Source: Streptomyces sp. NBC_01429 (GTDB taxonomy: Bacteria > Actinomycetota > Actinomycetes > Streptomycetales > Streptomycetaceae). Taken from it: DNA of 64,000 nucleotides. A model generated the notes under the pieces. It saw nothing but the letters and a program-made list of their open reading frames with translations. It ran no database searches and was not told where the DNA came from. The position numbers and the translations under genes were made by a program. Where the stretch lies: assembly GCF_036231945.1 (NCBI RefSeq), contig NZ_CP109599.1, positions 3,938,501-4,002,500 of the forward strand. The letters run 5' to 3'. Shown piece by piece: positions 11,015-20,133 of the stretch. The stretch's first letter is position 1; each line of letters starts with the position of its first letter.

Positions 11015-11809
11015 ATGTCCGGCAAGTCTCAGCAGCCCCACCAGTCTCAGCAGCCCCACCCATCGCCTCGCCCGCCGGGTGGGCAGTCGCCCGTCCTCCA
11101 GCTCCAGGAGCTGACCCGCGTGCACGGCAGCGGGGCCACCGAGGTGCACGCCCTGCGCGGTATCAACCTCAGCGTGTTTCCCGGCGAACTCGTCGCCGTC
11201 ATGGGCCCGTCCGGCTCCGGCAAGTCCACGCTGCTCACGATCGCGGGCGGCCTCGACACTCCGACCTCGGGCCGCGTGATGGTCGAGGACACCGACATCA
11301 CCAGCGCGAGCCCGAAGCAGCTCGCGGCCATGCGCCGCCGCAGCATCGGCTACGTCTTCCAGGACTACAACCTGATCCCCGCCCTCACCGCCGCCGAGAA
11401 CATCGCACTGCCGCGCGAACTCGACGGGACCTCCGCGCGCAAGGCGCGCGTCGAGGCCGTGGCCGCGCTGACGGAGATGGGCCTCGAACAGCTCGCCGAC
11501 CGGTTCCCCGACGAGATGTCCGGCGGCCAGCAGCAGCGCGTGGCCATCTGCCGCGCACTCGTCGGTGACCGTCGGCTGGTCCTCGCGGACGAGCCGACCG
11601 GCGCGCTGGACTCCGAGACGGGTGAGTCCGTCCTCGCGCTGCTCCGCAACCGCTGCGACGCGGGCGCGGCCGGCATCCTGGTCACCCACGAACCGCGCTT
11701 CGCGGCCTGGGCGGACCGGGTGGTCTTCCTGCGTGACGGCGCCGTCGTCGACCAGACGCTGCGCAGCGACGCGGACTCCCTGCTGAGCGGGCAGGCGGCC
11801 GAGCTGTGA
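11015..11809 (+). CDS. ABC transporter ATP-binding protein (MacB/LolD-type)
   Basis: This 264-residue ATPase has Walker A (GPSGSGKST), Q-loop (FQDYNL), signature (MSGGQQQR), Walker B (LVLADEPTGALD) and H-loop (LVTHE), all intact. It powers the FtsX-type permease that follows. The ATG at 11015 follows a strong aaggggga site; the frame is open upstream without one. Residues 4-25 are a Gln/Pro/His-rich tail with a direct repeat. It overlaps the permease start by 4 nt (GTGA). With the PadR gene it forms a likely drug- or peptide-efflux unit. Confidence 0.94.
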   Translation: MSGKSQQPHQSQQPHPSPRPPGGQSPVLQLQELTRVHGSGATEVHALRGINLSVFPGELVAVMGPSGSGKSTLLTIAGGLDTPTSGRVMVEDTDITSASPKQLAAMRRRSIGYVFQDYNLIPALTAAENIALPRELDGTSARKARVEAVAALTEMGLEQLADRFPDEMSGGQQQRVAICRALVGDRRLVLADEPTGALDSETGESVLALLRNRCDAGAAGILVTHEPRFAAWADRVVFLRDGAVVDQTLRSDADSLLSGQAAEL

Positions 11810-14646
11810 AGACCTGGTTCAACGCCTGGCGCGCCGCCGTACGCATCGCCCGCCGCGACGCCTGGCGCTTCAAGGGGCGCAGCTTCCTCGTCCTCGCGAT
11901 GATCGCCCTGCCCATCGTCGGCGTGAGCGCCATGGATCTGACCCTGCGCAGCGCGGAGCTGTCGACAGAGGAGAAGCTCAACCGGACGATGGGCGCCGCG
12001 GACGCCCGGTTGACCGACCCCTCGTACGGCGGAGAGGCGATCTTCCAGGCGCCGGACGGCCTCGAATACCGGCCGAAGGGCAATTTCGACGACAAACCGT
12101 GGCCCGACGGCCCCACGGACCTCGCCGGCGCCGTCCCCACGGGCGCGGGCGTCCTGAAGGACACCACGGCGAACGCGAAGCTCCGCACCACGCACGGGCT
12201 GCTGAACACCGAGGTCCGCGAGCTGAAGGCCGCGGATCCCATGACCCGGGGCATGATGACGCTCAAGAGCGGGCGCTTCCCCGAGAAGGGCGGCGAGGTC
12301 GCCGCGACCACGCACTTCCTGAAGAGCAGCGGTCTCTCGGTGGGCTCGAAGCTCACGGCGCGCGGCCTCGACGCGGACTACCGGATCGTCGGCTCGTACG
12401 AGCTGCCCAGCGATCTCGACACCGACCAGGTCAACGCTCTGCCCGGCGCGCTGCTGGCGCCGCTCGCCAAGGCGCTGAAGGCCGATGGGCTGGTGGTCCC
12501 GCGGCCGGACACCACGCTGCTGGTGAGCACCTCCGGTGGTTTCACGTGGAACATGGTGCAGGGGGCCAACGCCAAGGGTGTGGTGGTCACTTCGCGTGCC
12601 GTGGCCCTGAATCCGCCCGCCGACGCGGATGTGCCCCTCTATCAGATGGACGACTGGCAAAGCTGGGAGACCAGCCCGGGTGCCAGCACCACCGAACTGG
12701 CCGTCCTGGCCACGGTGGTCGGTCTGGCCATGCTGGAGATCTGTCTGCTGGCCGGCCCCGCCTTCGCCGTCGGCGCCCGGCGCTCGCGCCGTCAGCTCGG
12801 CCTGGTGGGTGCCAACGGCGGTGCCCGGCACCATATCCGCGCCATCGTCCTCGCCGGCGGCCTGGTCATCGGTGTCGTCTCGGCGGTGGTCGGTACGGCC
12901 CTCGGCATCGGCCTCACCGCGGCCCTGCGCCCCGTGCTGGAGGAGTATCTGGGCAAGCGCTTCGGCGGCTTCGAGATCCGGCCGCTGGAAATCCTCGGCA
13001 TCGCGCTCCTCGCCGTGATCACCGGCCTGCTCTCCGCACTGGTCCCGGCCATCACGTCGTCCCGTCAGTCCGTGCTGTCGTCGCTCACCGGCCGCCGCGG
13101 TGTGCGCAAGAGCAGCAGGGTGCTGCCCCTCCTGGGGCTGGTCGCGCTTCTGGGCGGAGCCACGATCGCGCTGTACGGGTCGCTGGTGTCGAAGAAGTTC
13201 GTGATCGTCGCGGGGGGCAGCGCCATCGCCGAGCTGGGGATCGTCGCGATGACCCCGGCACTGGTGGGCCTCTTCGGCAGGGTCGGCCGCTGGCTGCCGC
13301 TGTCGCCCCGGCTCGCGCTCCGCGACGCCGTGCGCAACCGGGGACGCACGGCGCCCGCCGTGGCGGCGGTGCTGGCCGCGGTGGCGGGCACGGTGGCGGT
13401 CTCCACGTACGCCGCGAGCAGTGAAGCGCAGGACAGGGCCGCCTACGCACCGCAGCTGCCCGGCGGCGCCGCGTCGTTCACCATCACCGAGGACAACGGT
13501 CGCGACGTCCCGACCGTACGGACGGCCGTCGAGAAGATCCTTTCCACGGATGTCCGGGCCCCGGTGGACCGCATCGTCGTCGGCAAGCCGAACTGCCCGG
13601 ACGACGAGTGCGGTTACTACGAGGTGATCGTCCCCAAGGCCAACAGGTGTCCGCTGTGGGACACGGGCGACAAGGACGCCTCCGAGGTCTTCAGCAAAAC
13701 CGAGCGTCAGAAGCTCGCCAAGGACTGGCGGTGCGCCGGCGACAGCGGCGTCTACACCTACATCCCCAGCGGCGTGCTGGTCGGTGACGCCAACGTACTC
13801 AAGGTCCTCGGCATCGAGGATCCGGGTGCCGAGAAGGCGCTCGCGGACGGGCGGATCGTCTCGCTGGACAAGCAGAACGTCGACGCCGACGGCAAGGTCG
13901 GTATCCGGCTGGTCACGGACATGGAGAAGGCGGATCTGGCTGCGCAGAAGGGCGAGGATTGGCCGGGCGAGATCAAGTCGTTCACCGCGCACCAGGTCCC
14001 CGGCGACCCCAACGCGTACGGCGTCTCCCTGGTCCTGACTCCGGCCATGGCCAAGTCCGCCGGTCTCCGCACGGTCCCTGCCGGTGCGTACTACTCGCTC
14101 GACCAGGCGCCCAGCGACGACCAGAAGCAGCGGCTGGACAGCGAGATCGCCAGCACCGGCAGTGAGGTGGACCTCCGCATCGAGGAGGGCTACACAAGCC
14201 GGTACAACCTGGAGCTGCTGGTCCTGACGGTCTTCGCCGGGCTGATCACGATCGGCGCCGCCGGCATCGCCACCGGTCTCGCCCAGGCCGACGCCGAGGC
14301 GGATCTCAAGACGCTCGCCTCGGTGGGGGCCCCGGCGCGGGTCCGCAGGACACTCAGTGGGTTCCAGTGCGGGGTGGTGGCCGTGATGGGTGTGGTGCTC
14401 GGCTCCGTGGCCGGGGTGCTCCCGGCGATCGGGCTGCGGCTGACCCAGAAGCGCGAGGAGATGGCCTGGTACCACGAGGCACTCGACAAGGCGCTGAGCG
14501 GCACGCCCGACGTGCCGTACGTGCCGATCGTCATCCCCTGGGAGACCATGGCGATGCTGCTGATCGCCGTCCCGGTCGGCGCGGCCCTCCTGGCCGCGCT
14601 GGTGACCCGCTCGCACCGGACGCTGGGCCGCAGGGCGGCGACATAA
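11806..14646 (+). CDS. FtsX-family ABC transporter permease
   Basis: This 946-residue membrane protein has an N-terminal transmembrane helix (RSFLVLAMIALPIVGVSA), a large outside domain, and two FtsX-type groups of helices (around 300-540 and near the C-terminus). This is the usual plan for large permeases of the MacB/BceB type. The GTG at 11806 overlaps the stop of the ATPase gene. Substrate unknown; a defence or efflux role is inferred from the PadR partner. A near-perfect parS-like sequence lies within the gene at 12539-12552. A strong hairpin terminator follows. Confidence 0.92.
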   Translation: MKTWFNAWRAAVRIARRDAWRFKGRSFLVLAMIALPIVGVSAMDLTLRSAELSTEEKLNRTMGAADARLTDPSYGGEAIFQAPDGLEYRPKGNFDDKPWPDGPTDLAGAVPTGAGVLKDTTANAKLRTTHGLLNTEVRELKAADPMTRGMMTLKSGRFPEKGGEVAATTHFLKSSGLSVGSKLTARGLDADYRIVGSYELPSDLDTDQVNALPGALLAPLAKALKADGLVVPRPDTTLLVSTSGGFTWNMVQGANAKGVVVTSRAVALNPPADADVPLYQMDDWQSWETSPGASTTELAVLATVVGLAMLEICLLAGPAFAVGARRSRRQLGLVGANGGARHHIRAIVLAGGLVIGVVSAVVGTALGIGLTAALRPVLEEYLGKRFGGFEIRPLEILGIALLAVITGLLSALVPAITSSRQSVLSSLTGRRGVRKSSRVLPLLGLVALLGGATIALYGSLVSKKFVIVAGGSAIAELGIVAMTPALVGLFGRVGRWLPLSPRLALRDAVRNRGRTAPAVAAVLAAVAGTVAVSTYAASSEAQDRAAYAPQLPGGAASFTITEDNGRDVPTVRTAVEKILSTDVRAPVDRIVVGKPNCPDDECGYYEVIVPKANRCPLWDTGDKDASEVFSKTERQKLAKDWRCAGDSGVYTYIPSGVLVGDANVLKVLGIEDPGAEKALADGRIVSLDKQNVDADGKVGIRLVTDMEKADLAAQKGEDWPGEIKSFTAHQVPGDPNAYGVSLVLTPAMAKSAGLRTVPAGAYYSLDQAPSDDQKQRLDSEIASTGSEVDLRIEEGYTSRYNLELLVLTVFAGLITIGAAGIATGLAQADAEADLKTLASVGAPARVRRTLSGFQCGVVAVMGVVLGSVAGVLPAIGLRLTQKREEMAWYHEALDKALSGTPDVPYVPIVIPWETMAMLLIAVPVGAALLAALVTRSHRTLGRRAAT
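12539..12552. promoter_or_regulatory. parS-like site, 13 of 14 matches
   Basis: GTTTCACGTGGAAC differs from the Streptomyces parS palindrome GTTTCACGTGAAAC at one base. It is inside the permease gene. Streptomyces ParB tolerates some mismatches, so weak binding is possible. Confidence 0.4.
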
Positions 14647-14681
14647 CGGGCACGGCTTCACGGAACGCGTGAACGCGTGAG

Positions 14682-14731
14682 GGTGTGCCCCCGTATGAAG
14701 AAGGACGACCGCCTTCGTACGGGGGCACACC
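14682..14731. terminator. long hairpin terminator after the ABC exporter
   Basis: Arms 14682-14700 and 14713-14731 form a 19-bp stem with one G-U pair and a 12-nt loop. It lies 35 nt after the permease stop and just before the bpa gene, so it likely separates the two units. Confidence 0.85.
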
Positions 14732-14765
14732 GCGTCGGGACCCATGTGTGCGCGACAATGGCCCC

Positions 14766-15308
14766 ATGGAGATGCCGAGTAACGAACGGTCGCAGGAGAG
14801 TCCCCATGTCCTCGTGGTGGGGCAGGACGGGATGGCGCTCGGCGGTGGTGGAGCCGGCGACGAGGGGCGCGAGATCCCGGTGACGGAGATGGTCGAACAG
14901 CCCGCGAAGGTCATGCGCATCGGCAGCATGATCAAGCAGCTTCTGGAGGAGGTGCGGGCGGCTCCTCTGGACGAGGCGAGCCGGGTACGGCTCAAGGAGA
15001 TCCACGCCGGCTCCGTGAAGGAGCTGGAGGACGGCCTGGCCCCTGAGCTGGTGGAGGAGCTGGAGCGCCTCTCACTGCCCTTCACCGACGAGGCGATCCC
15101 CTCGGAGGCGGAGCTGCGCATCGCGCAGGCGCAGCTGGTGGGATGGCTGGAAGGTCTCTTCCACGGGATCCAGACGGCGCTGTTCGCGCAGCAGATGGCG
15201 GCCAGGGCCCAGCTGGAATCGATGCGGCGCGCGCTGCCGCCCGGCTCGGTGCCCGAGGAAGAGGGCGACCAGGGTCACGGCGCGATCCGCTCGGGCCCGT
15301 ACCTGTAG
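14766..15308 (+). CDS. bpa: bacterial proteasome activator Bpa/PafE
   Basis: This 180-residue protein matches the actinobacterial Bpa family: VMRIGSMIKQLLEEVRAAPLD, then a helical body rich in Glu, Leu and Arg, and a C-terminus ending in GPYL. In mycobacteria the last residues (GQYL) dock into the 20S proteasome and open its gate without ATP; here GPYL keeps the Tyr-Leu end. It would feed unfolded proteins to the proteasome. Start choice lies between ATG 14766 and ATG 14772. It is convergent with the quinone oxidoreductase gene across a strong terminator. Confidence 0.9.
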   Translation: MEMPSNERSQESPHVLVVGQDGMALGGGGAGDEGREIPVTEMVEQPAKVMRIGSMIKQLLEEVRAAPLDEASRVRLKEIHAGSVKELEDGLAPELVEELERLSLPFTDEAIPSEAELRIAQAQLVGWLEGLFHGIQTALFAQQMAARAQLESMRRALPPGSVPEEEGDQGHGAIRSGPYL

Positions 15309-15354
15309 GTCCCCCCGTCCCGTACCCGCACCCGTATCCGCACCCGCCCATGGC

Positions 15355-15404
15355 ACAGCTCAGCGGCCCGGCACACCCCACGGTGTGCCGGGCCGCTGAG
15401 CTGT
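15355..15404. terminator. bidirectional terminator, perfect 23-bp stem
   Basis: Arms 15355-15377 and 15382-15404 are exact reverse complements with a 4-nt loop. They lie between the convergent bpa and quinone oxidoreductase genes. This is among the strongest hairpins in the window. Confidence 0.92.
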
Positions 15405-15451
15405 CTGTACCGGTACGGATACGGGTCGGGTACGGGGCGTGCGGCGCCGTG

Positions 15452-16444
15452 TCAGCCTGCGGTCGCGGGGTTGACCAGCAGCAGCTTGCCGAAGTGCCCG
15501 CCCGCCTCCAGGGCGCGGTGCGCCTCGGCCGCCTCGGGCAGCGGCAGCGTACGGTCCACGACCGGCCGGACCTGGCCGGCCTCGATGAGCGGCCAGACGT
15601 GTTCCCGTACGGCGGCGATGATCGCCGCCTTCTCGGCCAGCGGGCGGGCGCGCAGCGAGGTCGCCGTGACGGCGGCGCGCTTGCTCAGCAGGGCGCCCAG
15701 ATCGAGCTCGCCCTTCGCGCCGCCCTGGAGGCCGATCACCGCGAGCCGGCCGTTCACGGCCAGCGCCCGCACGTTCCGCTCCAGATACTTCGCGCCGACG
15801 ATGTCGAGGATGACATCCGCGCCGGCGCCGTCCGTGGCCCGGTCGATCTCCGCCACGAAGTCCTGCTCGCGGTAGTCGATCAGGATGTCCGCGCCCAGCT
15901 CGGCGCAGCGCGCCAGCTTGTCGGGCCCGCCCGCCGTCACCGCGACGCGCGCGCCGACCGCCTTGGCGAGCTGGATCGCCATGGTGCCGATCCCGCTCGC
16001 CCCGCCGTGCACGAGCAGCGTCTCGCCGGGGCTCAGGTGGGAGACCATGAAGACGTTCGACCAGACGGTGGCGGCCACCTCGGGCAGCGCGGCGGCCGTG
16101 GCCACCTCCAGCCCCTCGGGCACGGGCAGCAGCTGACCGGCCGGCACGGCCACCCGCTCGGCGTAACCGCCCCCGGCCAGCAGCGCGCACACCTCGTCCC
16201 CGACGGCCCACCCCGAGACCCCGGGTCCCAGCGCGGCGATGCGCCCGGCACATTCGAGACCGGGGTACGGGGAAGCGCCGGGCGGCGGATCGTAGAAGCC
16301 CTGCCGCTGCAACAGATCCGCGCGATTGACGGCGCTCGCCACCACCTCGACGAGCACCTCCCCCTCGCCGGGTACGGGATCGGGCACCTCGGCCCATACG
16401 AGCGCCTCGGGGCCACCGGGTTCCGGAATCGTGATCGCATGCAT
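15452..16444 (-). CDS. NAD(P)H quinone oxidoreductase (zeta-crystallin-like MDR)
   Basis: This 330-residue medium-chain reductase has the family's N-terminal barrel (NRADLLQRQGFYDPPPG, PGLECAGRI) and a Rossmann nucleotide site (VHGGASGIGTMAIQLAK). It has no zinc-binding cysteine cluster, as expected for the zeta-crystallin/PIG3 type, which reduces quinones with NADPH. It belongs to the PIG3-like branch by the YDPPPGAS segment. It is alone on the minus strand, 83 bp beyond the channel gene stop. The substrate in the cell is unknown. Confidence 0.92.
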   Translation of the reverse strand: MHAITIPEPGGPEALVWAEVPDPVPGEGEVLVEVVASAVNRADLLQRQGFYDPPPGASPYPGLECAGRIAALGPGVSGWAVGDEVCALLAGGGYAERVAVPAGQLLPVPEGLEVATAAALPEVAATVWSNVFMVSHLSPGETLLVHGGASGIGTMAIQLAKAVGARVAVTAGGPDKLARCAELGADILIDYREQDFVAEIDRATDGAGADVILDIVGAKYLERNVRALAVNGRLAVIGLQGGAKGELDLGALLSKRAAVTATSLRARPLAEKAAIIAAVREHVWPLIEAGQVRPVVDRTLPLPEAAEAHRALEAGGHFGKLLLVNPATAG

Positions 16445-16527
16445 GGCCGCGAGGCTACTCCGGCGAGGGCCGCTCCCGGCCGGAGCGCACCGCGCACCGG
16501 TTCACGCGGAGCCGAGCCGAGCCGGGC

Positions 16528-17607
16528 TCAGCCGGAGCCCTCAGGAGCCGTGAGGCTGCTCGCGCGGACGATGGTGATCAGACGGTCGGTGAGCTGGAGC
16601 GGGCTCGCGGCCGGGTCGTCGTAACCGAGCAGCCGGTGCCCGCGCAGGACGCTGACCACCAGGTCGTCCGTCTCCCGTACGTTCCGCCCCACCTCGGCCT
16701 TTATGACCGGGCGTTCGATGAGGTCGAGGCCGCTGCCCTGCTGGATGAGGTCCTCCATCACCGTGCCGGCGCTGGGGCTGAGCACGGAGAGGCCGAGGAG
16801 CCGTCCGGCGGCGCTGGCGCTGGTGATGACGGCGTCCGCGCCGGACTGGCGCAGCAGCGGCGCGTTCTCCTCCTCGCGCACCGCCGCGACGATCTTCGCG
16901 CCACGGTTGAGCTGGCGCGCGGTCAGCGCCACCAGCACGGCGGTGTCGTCGCGCTGGGTGGCGATGACGATCTGCCGGGCGCGCTGGAGTTCGGCACGCA
17001 GCAGCACATCGCTGCGGGTGGCGTCGCCGACGACGCCCACGAACCCTTCGGCGTTGGCGGCCTCGATGACCTTGCCGGACGGGTCGACAATGACTATCTG
17101 CTCCTTCTTCAGACCCGTCGCACACAGGGTCTGCATCGCCGAGCGTCCCTTGGTGCCGTAGCCGACGATGACGGTGTGGTCACGCAAGTTGGACCTCCAG
17201 CGGTTCAGCCGCCACTCCTCGCGGGTGCGCTCGGTGAGCACCTCAAGAGTCGTACCGACCAGGATGATGAGGAAGAGGACCCGCAGCGGGGTCACCAGCA
17301 GCACATTGGCCAGCCGCGCGCCGTCGCTGTACGGAACGATGTCGCCGTACCCCGTGGTGGAGAGCGTGACGGTCGCGTAGTAGACGGAGTCGAGGAAGTC
17401 GACGGAGTTGTCCGCGTTGTCGTGGTAGCCCTCCTTGTCGATATAGACGATGAACACCGTCAGGGCGAGGACGAACAGCGCCATCAACAGCCTTCTGCTG
17501 ACCTGCCGCAGGGGCCGGACGATCTTTCGGCGCGGCAGCTTCACCCGCGCGGTGACCAGATACTCGTCCGCGTGCCGGGCCATCGCGTCGTGGCCGGGAA
17601 GTTTCAC
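16528..17607 (-). CDS. two-helix potassium channel with TrkA-N (RCK) domain
   Basis: This 359-residue protein has two membrane helices around the selectivity filter TTGYGD, then a cytosolic Rossmann RCK domain (HTVIVGYGTKGRSAMQTL) and a second regulatory lobe. It should be a ligand-gated K+ channel of the MthK/Kch type. The GTG at 17607 is preferred over GTG 17616 because it has GGAGG 9 nt upstream and overlaps the moeA stop by 4 nt (GTGA). The perfect parS palindrome at 17601-17614 covers this junction, so the start codon is part of it. Confidence 0.9.
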   Translation of the reverse strand: MKLPGHDAMARHADEYLVTARVKLPRRKIVRPLRQVSRRLLMALFVLALTVFIVYIDKEGYHDNADNSVDFLDSVYYATVTLSTTGYGDIVPYSDGARLANVLLVTPLRVLFLIILVGTTLEVLTERTREEWRLNRWRSNLRDHTVIVGYGTKGRSAMQTLCATGLKKEQIVIVDPSGKVIEAANAEGFVGVVGDATRSDVLLRAELQRARQIVIATQRDDTAVLVALTARQLNRGAKIVAAVREEENAPLLRQSGADAVITSASAAGRLLGLSVLSPSAGTVMEDLIQQGSGLDLIERPVIKAEVGRNVRETDDLVVSVLRGHRLLGYDDPAASPLQLTDRLITIVRASSLTAPEGSG

Positions 17608-17614
17608 GTGAAAC
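17601..17614. promoter_or_regulatory. parS centromere-like site GTTTCACGTGAAAC
   Basis: The 14-bp palindrome is identical to the known Streptomyces parS sequence bound by ParB. These sites cluster near oriC. Here it lies over the moeA stop codon and the channel start codon. Confidence 0.9.
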
Positions 17615-19136
17615 ACCCTCCGTCGACCGATGCCGTCCAGGGCAGGTCGAGTACTTCCAGTTCGTCGCCGGGCCGCGCGCCCCCCTGCGGGACCACCGCG
17701 AGCCCGTCCGATGCGGCGATACCGCGCAACATGGCGGGCCCGTGGAAACGCAGCGGTACGAGGCCCTCGTCACGGTAGACGAAGGGCACCAGCCGGGTGT
17801 CGTGCGGGTGGCCTTGGACCGCCTCGCGCAGCGGTGCGTGGTACGGAGCGGGCTGCACCCGTCCGGACAGGGCGCGCAGCAGGGGCTCGGCGAGGGTCAG
17901 CAGGCCGGAGACGGCGGCGAGCGGATTGCCGGGGAGGCCCACCAGGTGGCGCCCCGACGGCAGCCGGCCCAGCAGCATGGGGTGGCCCGGCCGTACGGCG
18001 ACCCCGTCCACCAGCAGCTCGGCGCCCGCTCGGGCGAGCACCGCGTGGACATGGTCGACCGGCCCCGCCGCCGTTCCACCGGTGGTCAGGATCAGATCCG
18101 CCTCGGATTCGGTGACCGCGCGATGGAGCGCCTCGGCGTCGTCACCGAGTCGGCGGGTGGCGATGACCTCGGCGCCGAGAGCGCGCAGCCAGGGCGCGAT
18201 CATCGGCCCCAGGGCGTCGCGGATCAGCCCGTCGTGGGGGAGTCCCCCGGTCAGCAGCTCATCGCCGAGGACGAGGACCTCGACGCGCGGACGGGGGACG
18301 GTCAGCAGCTCGTCGTAACCGGCGGCCGCGGCCAGGCCCAGCACGGCGGGCGTCACCGAGGAGCCGGCGGGCAGCAGCCGGTCGCCGGAGCGGCACTCCT
18401 GGCCGCGTGACCTGATGTCCTGGCCGGGAGTCGGTTCGCGGACGGCGTGGAGATGGCCGGTGCTGTCCGTACGGGCGTGCTCGCTGCGGATCACGGCGGT
18501 GGTGTCGGCCGGGACGCGGGCGCCGGTGGCGATCCGTACCGCCACCCCGTCGGGGAGCGGCTCAGCCCTGCCCTGACCGGCGAGTATGCCCGCCGGAGGG
18601 GTCTTTCCCCCGGACCGCGTGACGCGCGTGGCTGATCCGGCAGACGTGGCAGATGCGGCAGATGTGGGAGGTCCGGGAGATCCGGCCGCCGCGGTCTGTA
18701 CGGACCAGGGGCCCGGCCCCGAGACCGCCCAGCCGTCCATGGCGGAGGTGTCGAAGGACGGCAGGTCGGTGAGCGCGGTCAGCGGCTCCGCGAGGGTGAG
18801 GCCCAGTGCCTGGTCGAGGGGCACCCGGCGGGCGCGGGCGGGCGAGACAGCCTCGGCGGAACGCGCCGCACGGGACGCGAGCGCGCGGGCGGCGGGCCAC
18901 GGCGTGGCGCGGCCGCGGTCCGTCGGGGCGGATGCGGCTCCCGTGCCGCGGTTGCCGCCGTGGTCGTGCGGGTCGTGCGGGTCGCTGCGCTCATGGTCGG
19001 CGGCGGATCGGGCGCGATCCGCACCCGGTCCGGGGCCCTGATGGCGCGCGCGCGTCCTCGCCGCGCCTCGGCCGACGAGGGCGAGGGCGTCCTCGACCCC
19101 GTCGATCCCCTCGGCCTCACGGTCGTGGGCGCTCAT
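17604..19136 (-). CDS. moeA: molybdopterin molybdenumtransferase MoeA
   Basis: This 510-residue protein inserts molybdate into adenylylated molybdopterin in molybdenum-cofactor synthesis. Seen are the LPSFDTSAMDGWA segment, VRIATGARVPADTTAVIRSEH, the MoCF-binding core (VLVLGDELLTGG, LILTTGGTAAGPVDH) and LVGLPGNPLAAVSG. It is longer than usual because of an extra His/Asp-rich N-terminal stretch (about 1-75) and a Ser/Ala insert near the active-site loop. The ATG at 19136 overlaps the mobA stop by 4 nt. Its own stop lies within the parS palindrome. Confidence 0.92.
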   Translation of the reverse strand: MSAHDREAEGIDGVEDALALVGRGAARTRARHQGPGPGADRARSAADHERSDPHDPHDHGGNRGTGAASAPTDRGRATPWPAARALASRAARSAEAVSPARARRVPLDQALGLTLAEPLTALTDLPSFDTSAMDGWAVSGPGPWSVQTAAAGSPGPPTSAASATSAGSATRVTRSGGKTPPAGILAGQGRAEPLPDGVAVRIATGARVPADTTAVIRSEHARTDSTGHLHAVREPTPGQDIRSRGQECRSGDRLLPAGSSVTPAVLGLAAAAGYDELLTVPRPRVEVLVLGDELLTGGLPHDGLIRDALGPMIAPWLRALGAEVIATRRLGDDAEALHRAVTESEADLILTTGGTAAGPVDHVHAVLARAGAELLVDGVAVRPGHPMLLGRLPSGRHLVGLPGNPLAAVSGLLTLAEPLLRALSGRVQPAPYHAPLREAVQGHPHDTRLVPFVYRDEGLVPLRFHGPAMLRGIAASDGLAVVPQGGARPGDELEVLDLPWTASVDGGCFT

Positions 19137-20044
19137 CCGGCTTCGGCCCCCTTGGGCGCGCCTCCGGCGCTCCCCCCGTCCGGCGCGTCCGTCCCGCCCG
19201 TCTCGCCCGTCTCGTCCGCCCAGCGGAGAGCGAGCGCCGTGGCCTTGCGCGACGCCTCGGCCACGGCTTCGGGACCGTCTCCGGCCGCCCTGCCCGCCGC
19301 GTATCCGACCAGAAAGGTCGTCAGCGGCGCGGCGGGCCTGGCGACGCCGTGCGCGGCGTCGCGGGCGAGATCGAGGAGGACATGGGTATCGACGTCCAGC
19401 TCGATACCGAGTTCTTCCTTGACTGCGGTCATCCATTCGTCCAGCACGGACCCATGCTCTCTGATCCGGGCCCGGGCCGTGGAGATGTCCTCCCAGGTGT
19501 CGCAGTCGAAGGAGGCGAGCGGGTCGCTCCCGACCCGGACGAGGTCGAGTTCCGCCGCGAGCAGCCGCAGCGGCAGACCGGCGAGACTGCCGTACTCGGT
19601 GGCGAGCAGGGCGATCTCGCGGCGCAGCGGCTCCGCCCGGTAGGCGGCGACCAGGGGCTGGTCCCGCCCGTCGGCGTCGGTGAGCAGAGCGGCCTCCCGG
19701 CCGGTGGCGTCCAGCGTCCCGATCAGCCGCTGGACCGTCGGCTTCTCCAGGAACGGGAGATCGGCCGAGAGGACGACCACGGTCTCGGTACCGGCGGCGA
19801 GAGACCGCACCCCCGCGTCGAGCGCGGCGAGCGGCCCGCCGCCCGGCGGATCCTCGCGCGCCCAGCGCACCGGACGCGCGGTGGGCCGTCTGCCGCCCAC
19901 GACCACGGTGCTCCCGGCCTGTGCGCAGGCCGCCAGCACCCGGTCGAGCAGCGGCCGGCCCCCGACCCGTACTCCCGGTTTGTCGACCCCACCGAGCCGC
20001 TTCGCGGCACCTCCGGCGAGCACGATGGCGTCATAGGCGGTCAT
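19133..20044 (-). CDS. mobA: molybdenum cofactor guanylyltransferase MobA with C-terminal DUF6457-like domain
   Basis: The first ~190 residues are a nucleotidyltransferase with the MobA signature LAGGAAKRLGGVDKPGV and later VVVLSADLPFL. It adds GMP to molybdopterin. The last ~95 residues (LDEWMTAVKEELGIELDVD onward) form a separate helical domain of the DUF6457 type. The ATG at 20044 (MTAYDAIVLAGG) is set by homology; the open frame continues to 20287 without support. It is coupled by overlap to moeA. Confidence 0.9.
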   Translation of the reverse strand: MTAYDAIVLAGGAAKRLGGVDKPGVRVGGRPLLDRVLAACAQAGSTVVVGGRRPTARPVRWAREDPPGGGPLAALDAGVRSLAAGTETVVVLSADLPFLEKPTVQRLIGTLDATGREAALLTDADGRDQPLVAAYRAEPLRREIALLATEYGSLAGLPLRLLAAELDLVRVGSDPLASFDCDTWEDISTARARIREHGSVLDEWMTAVKEELGIELDVDTHVLLDLARDAAHGVARPAAPLTTFLVGYAAGRAAGDGPEAVAEASRKATALALRWADETGETGGTDAPDGGSAGGAPKGAEAG

Positions 20045-20133
20045 GACTGAAGTATGAGCCGCCGTCCGCATGCTCGAAGCACCCGAGGCGGCCCGTATCC
20101 GCGCGTATCCCTCCAGGACCCCGGCGGCGGTCC

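Noticed and set aside
11365..14745. 1126-codon open frame on the minus strand
   Set aside because: It is fully antisense to the ABC ATPase and permease, which have clear family motifs.
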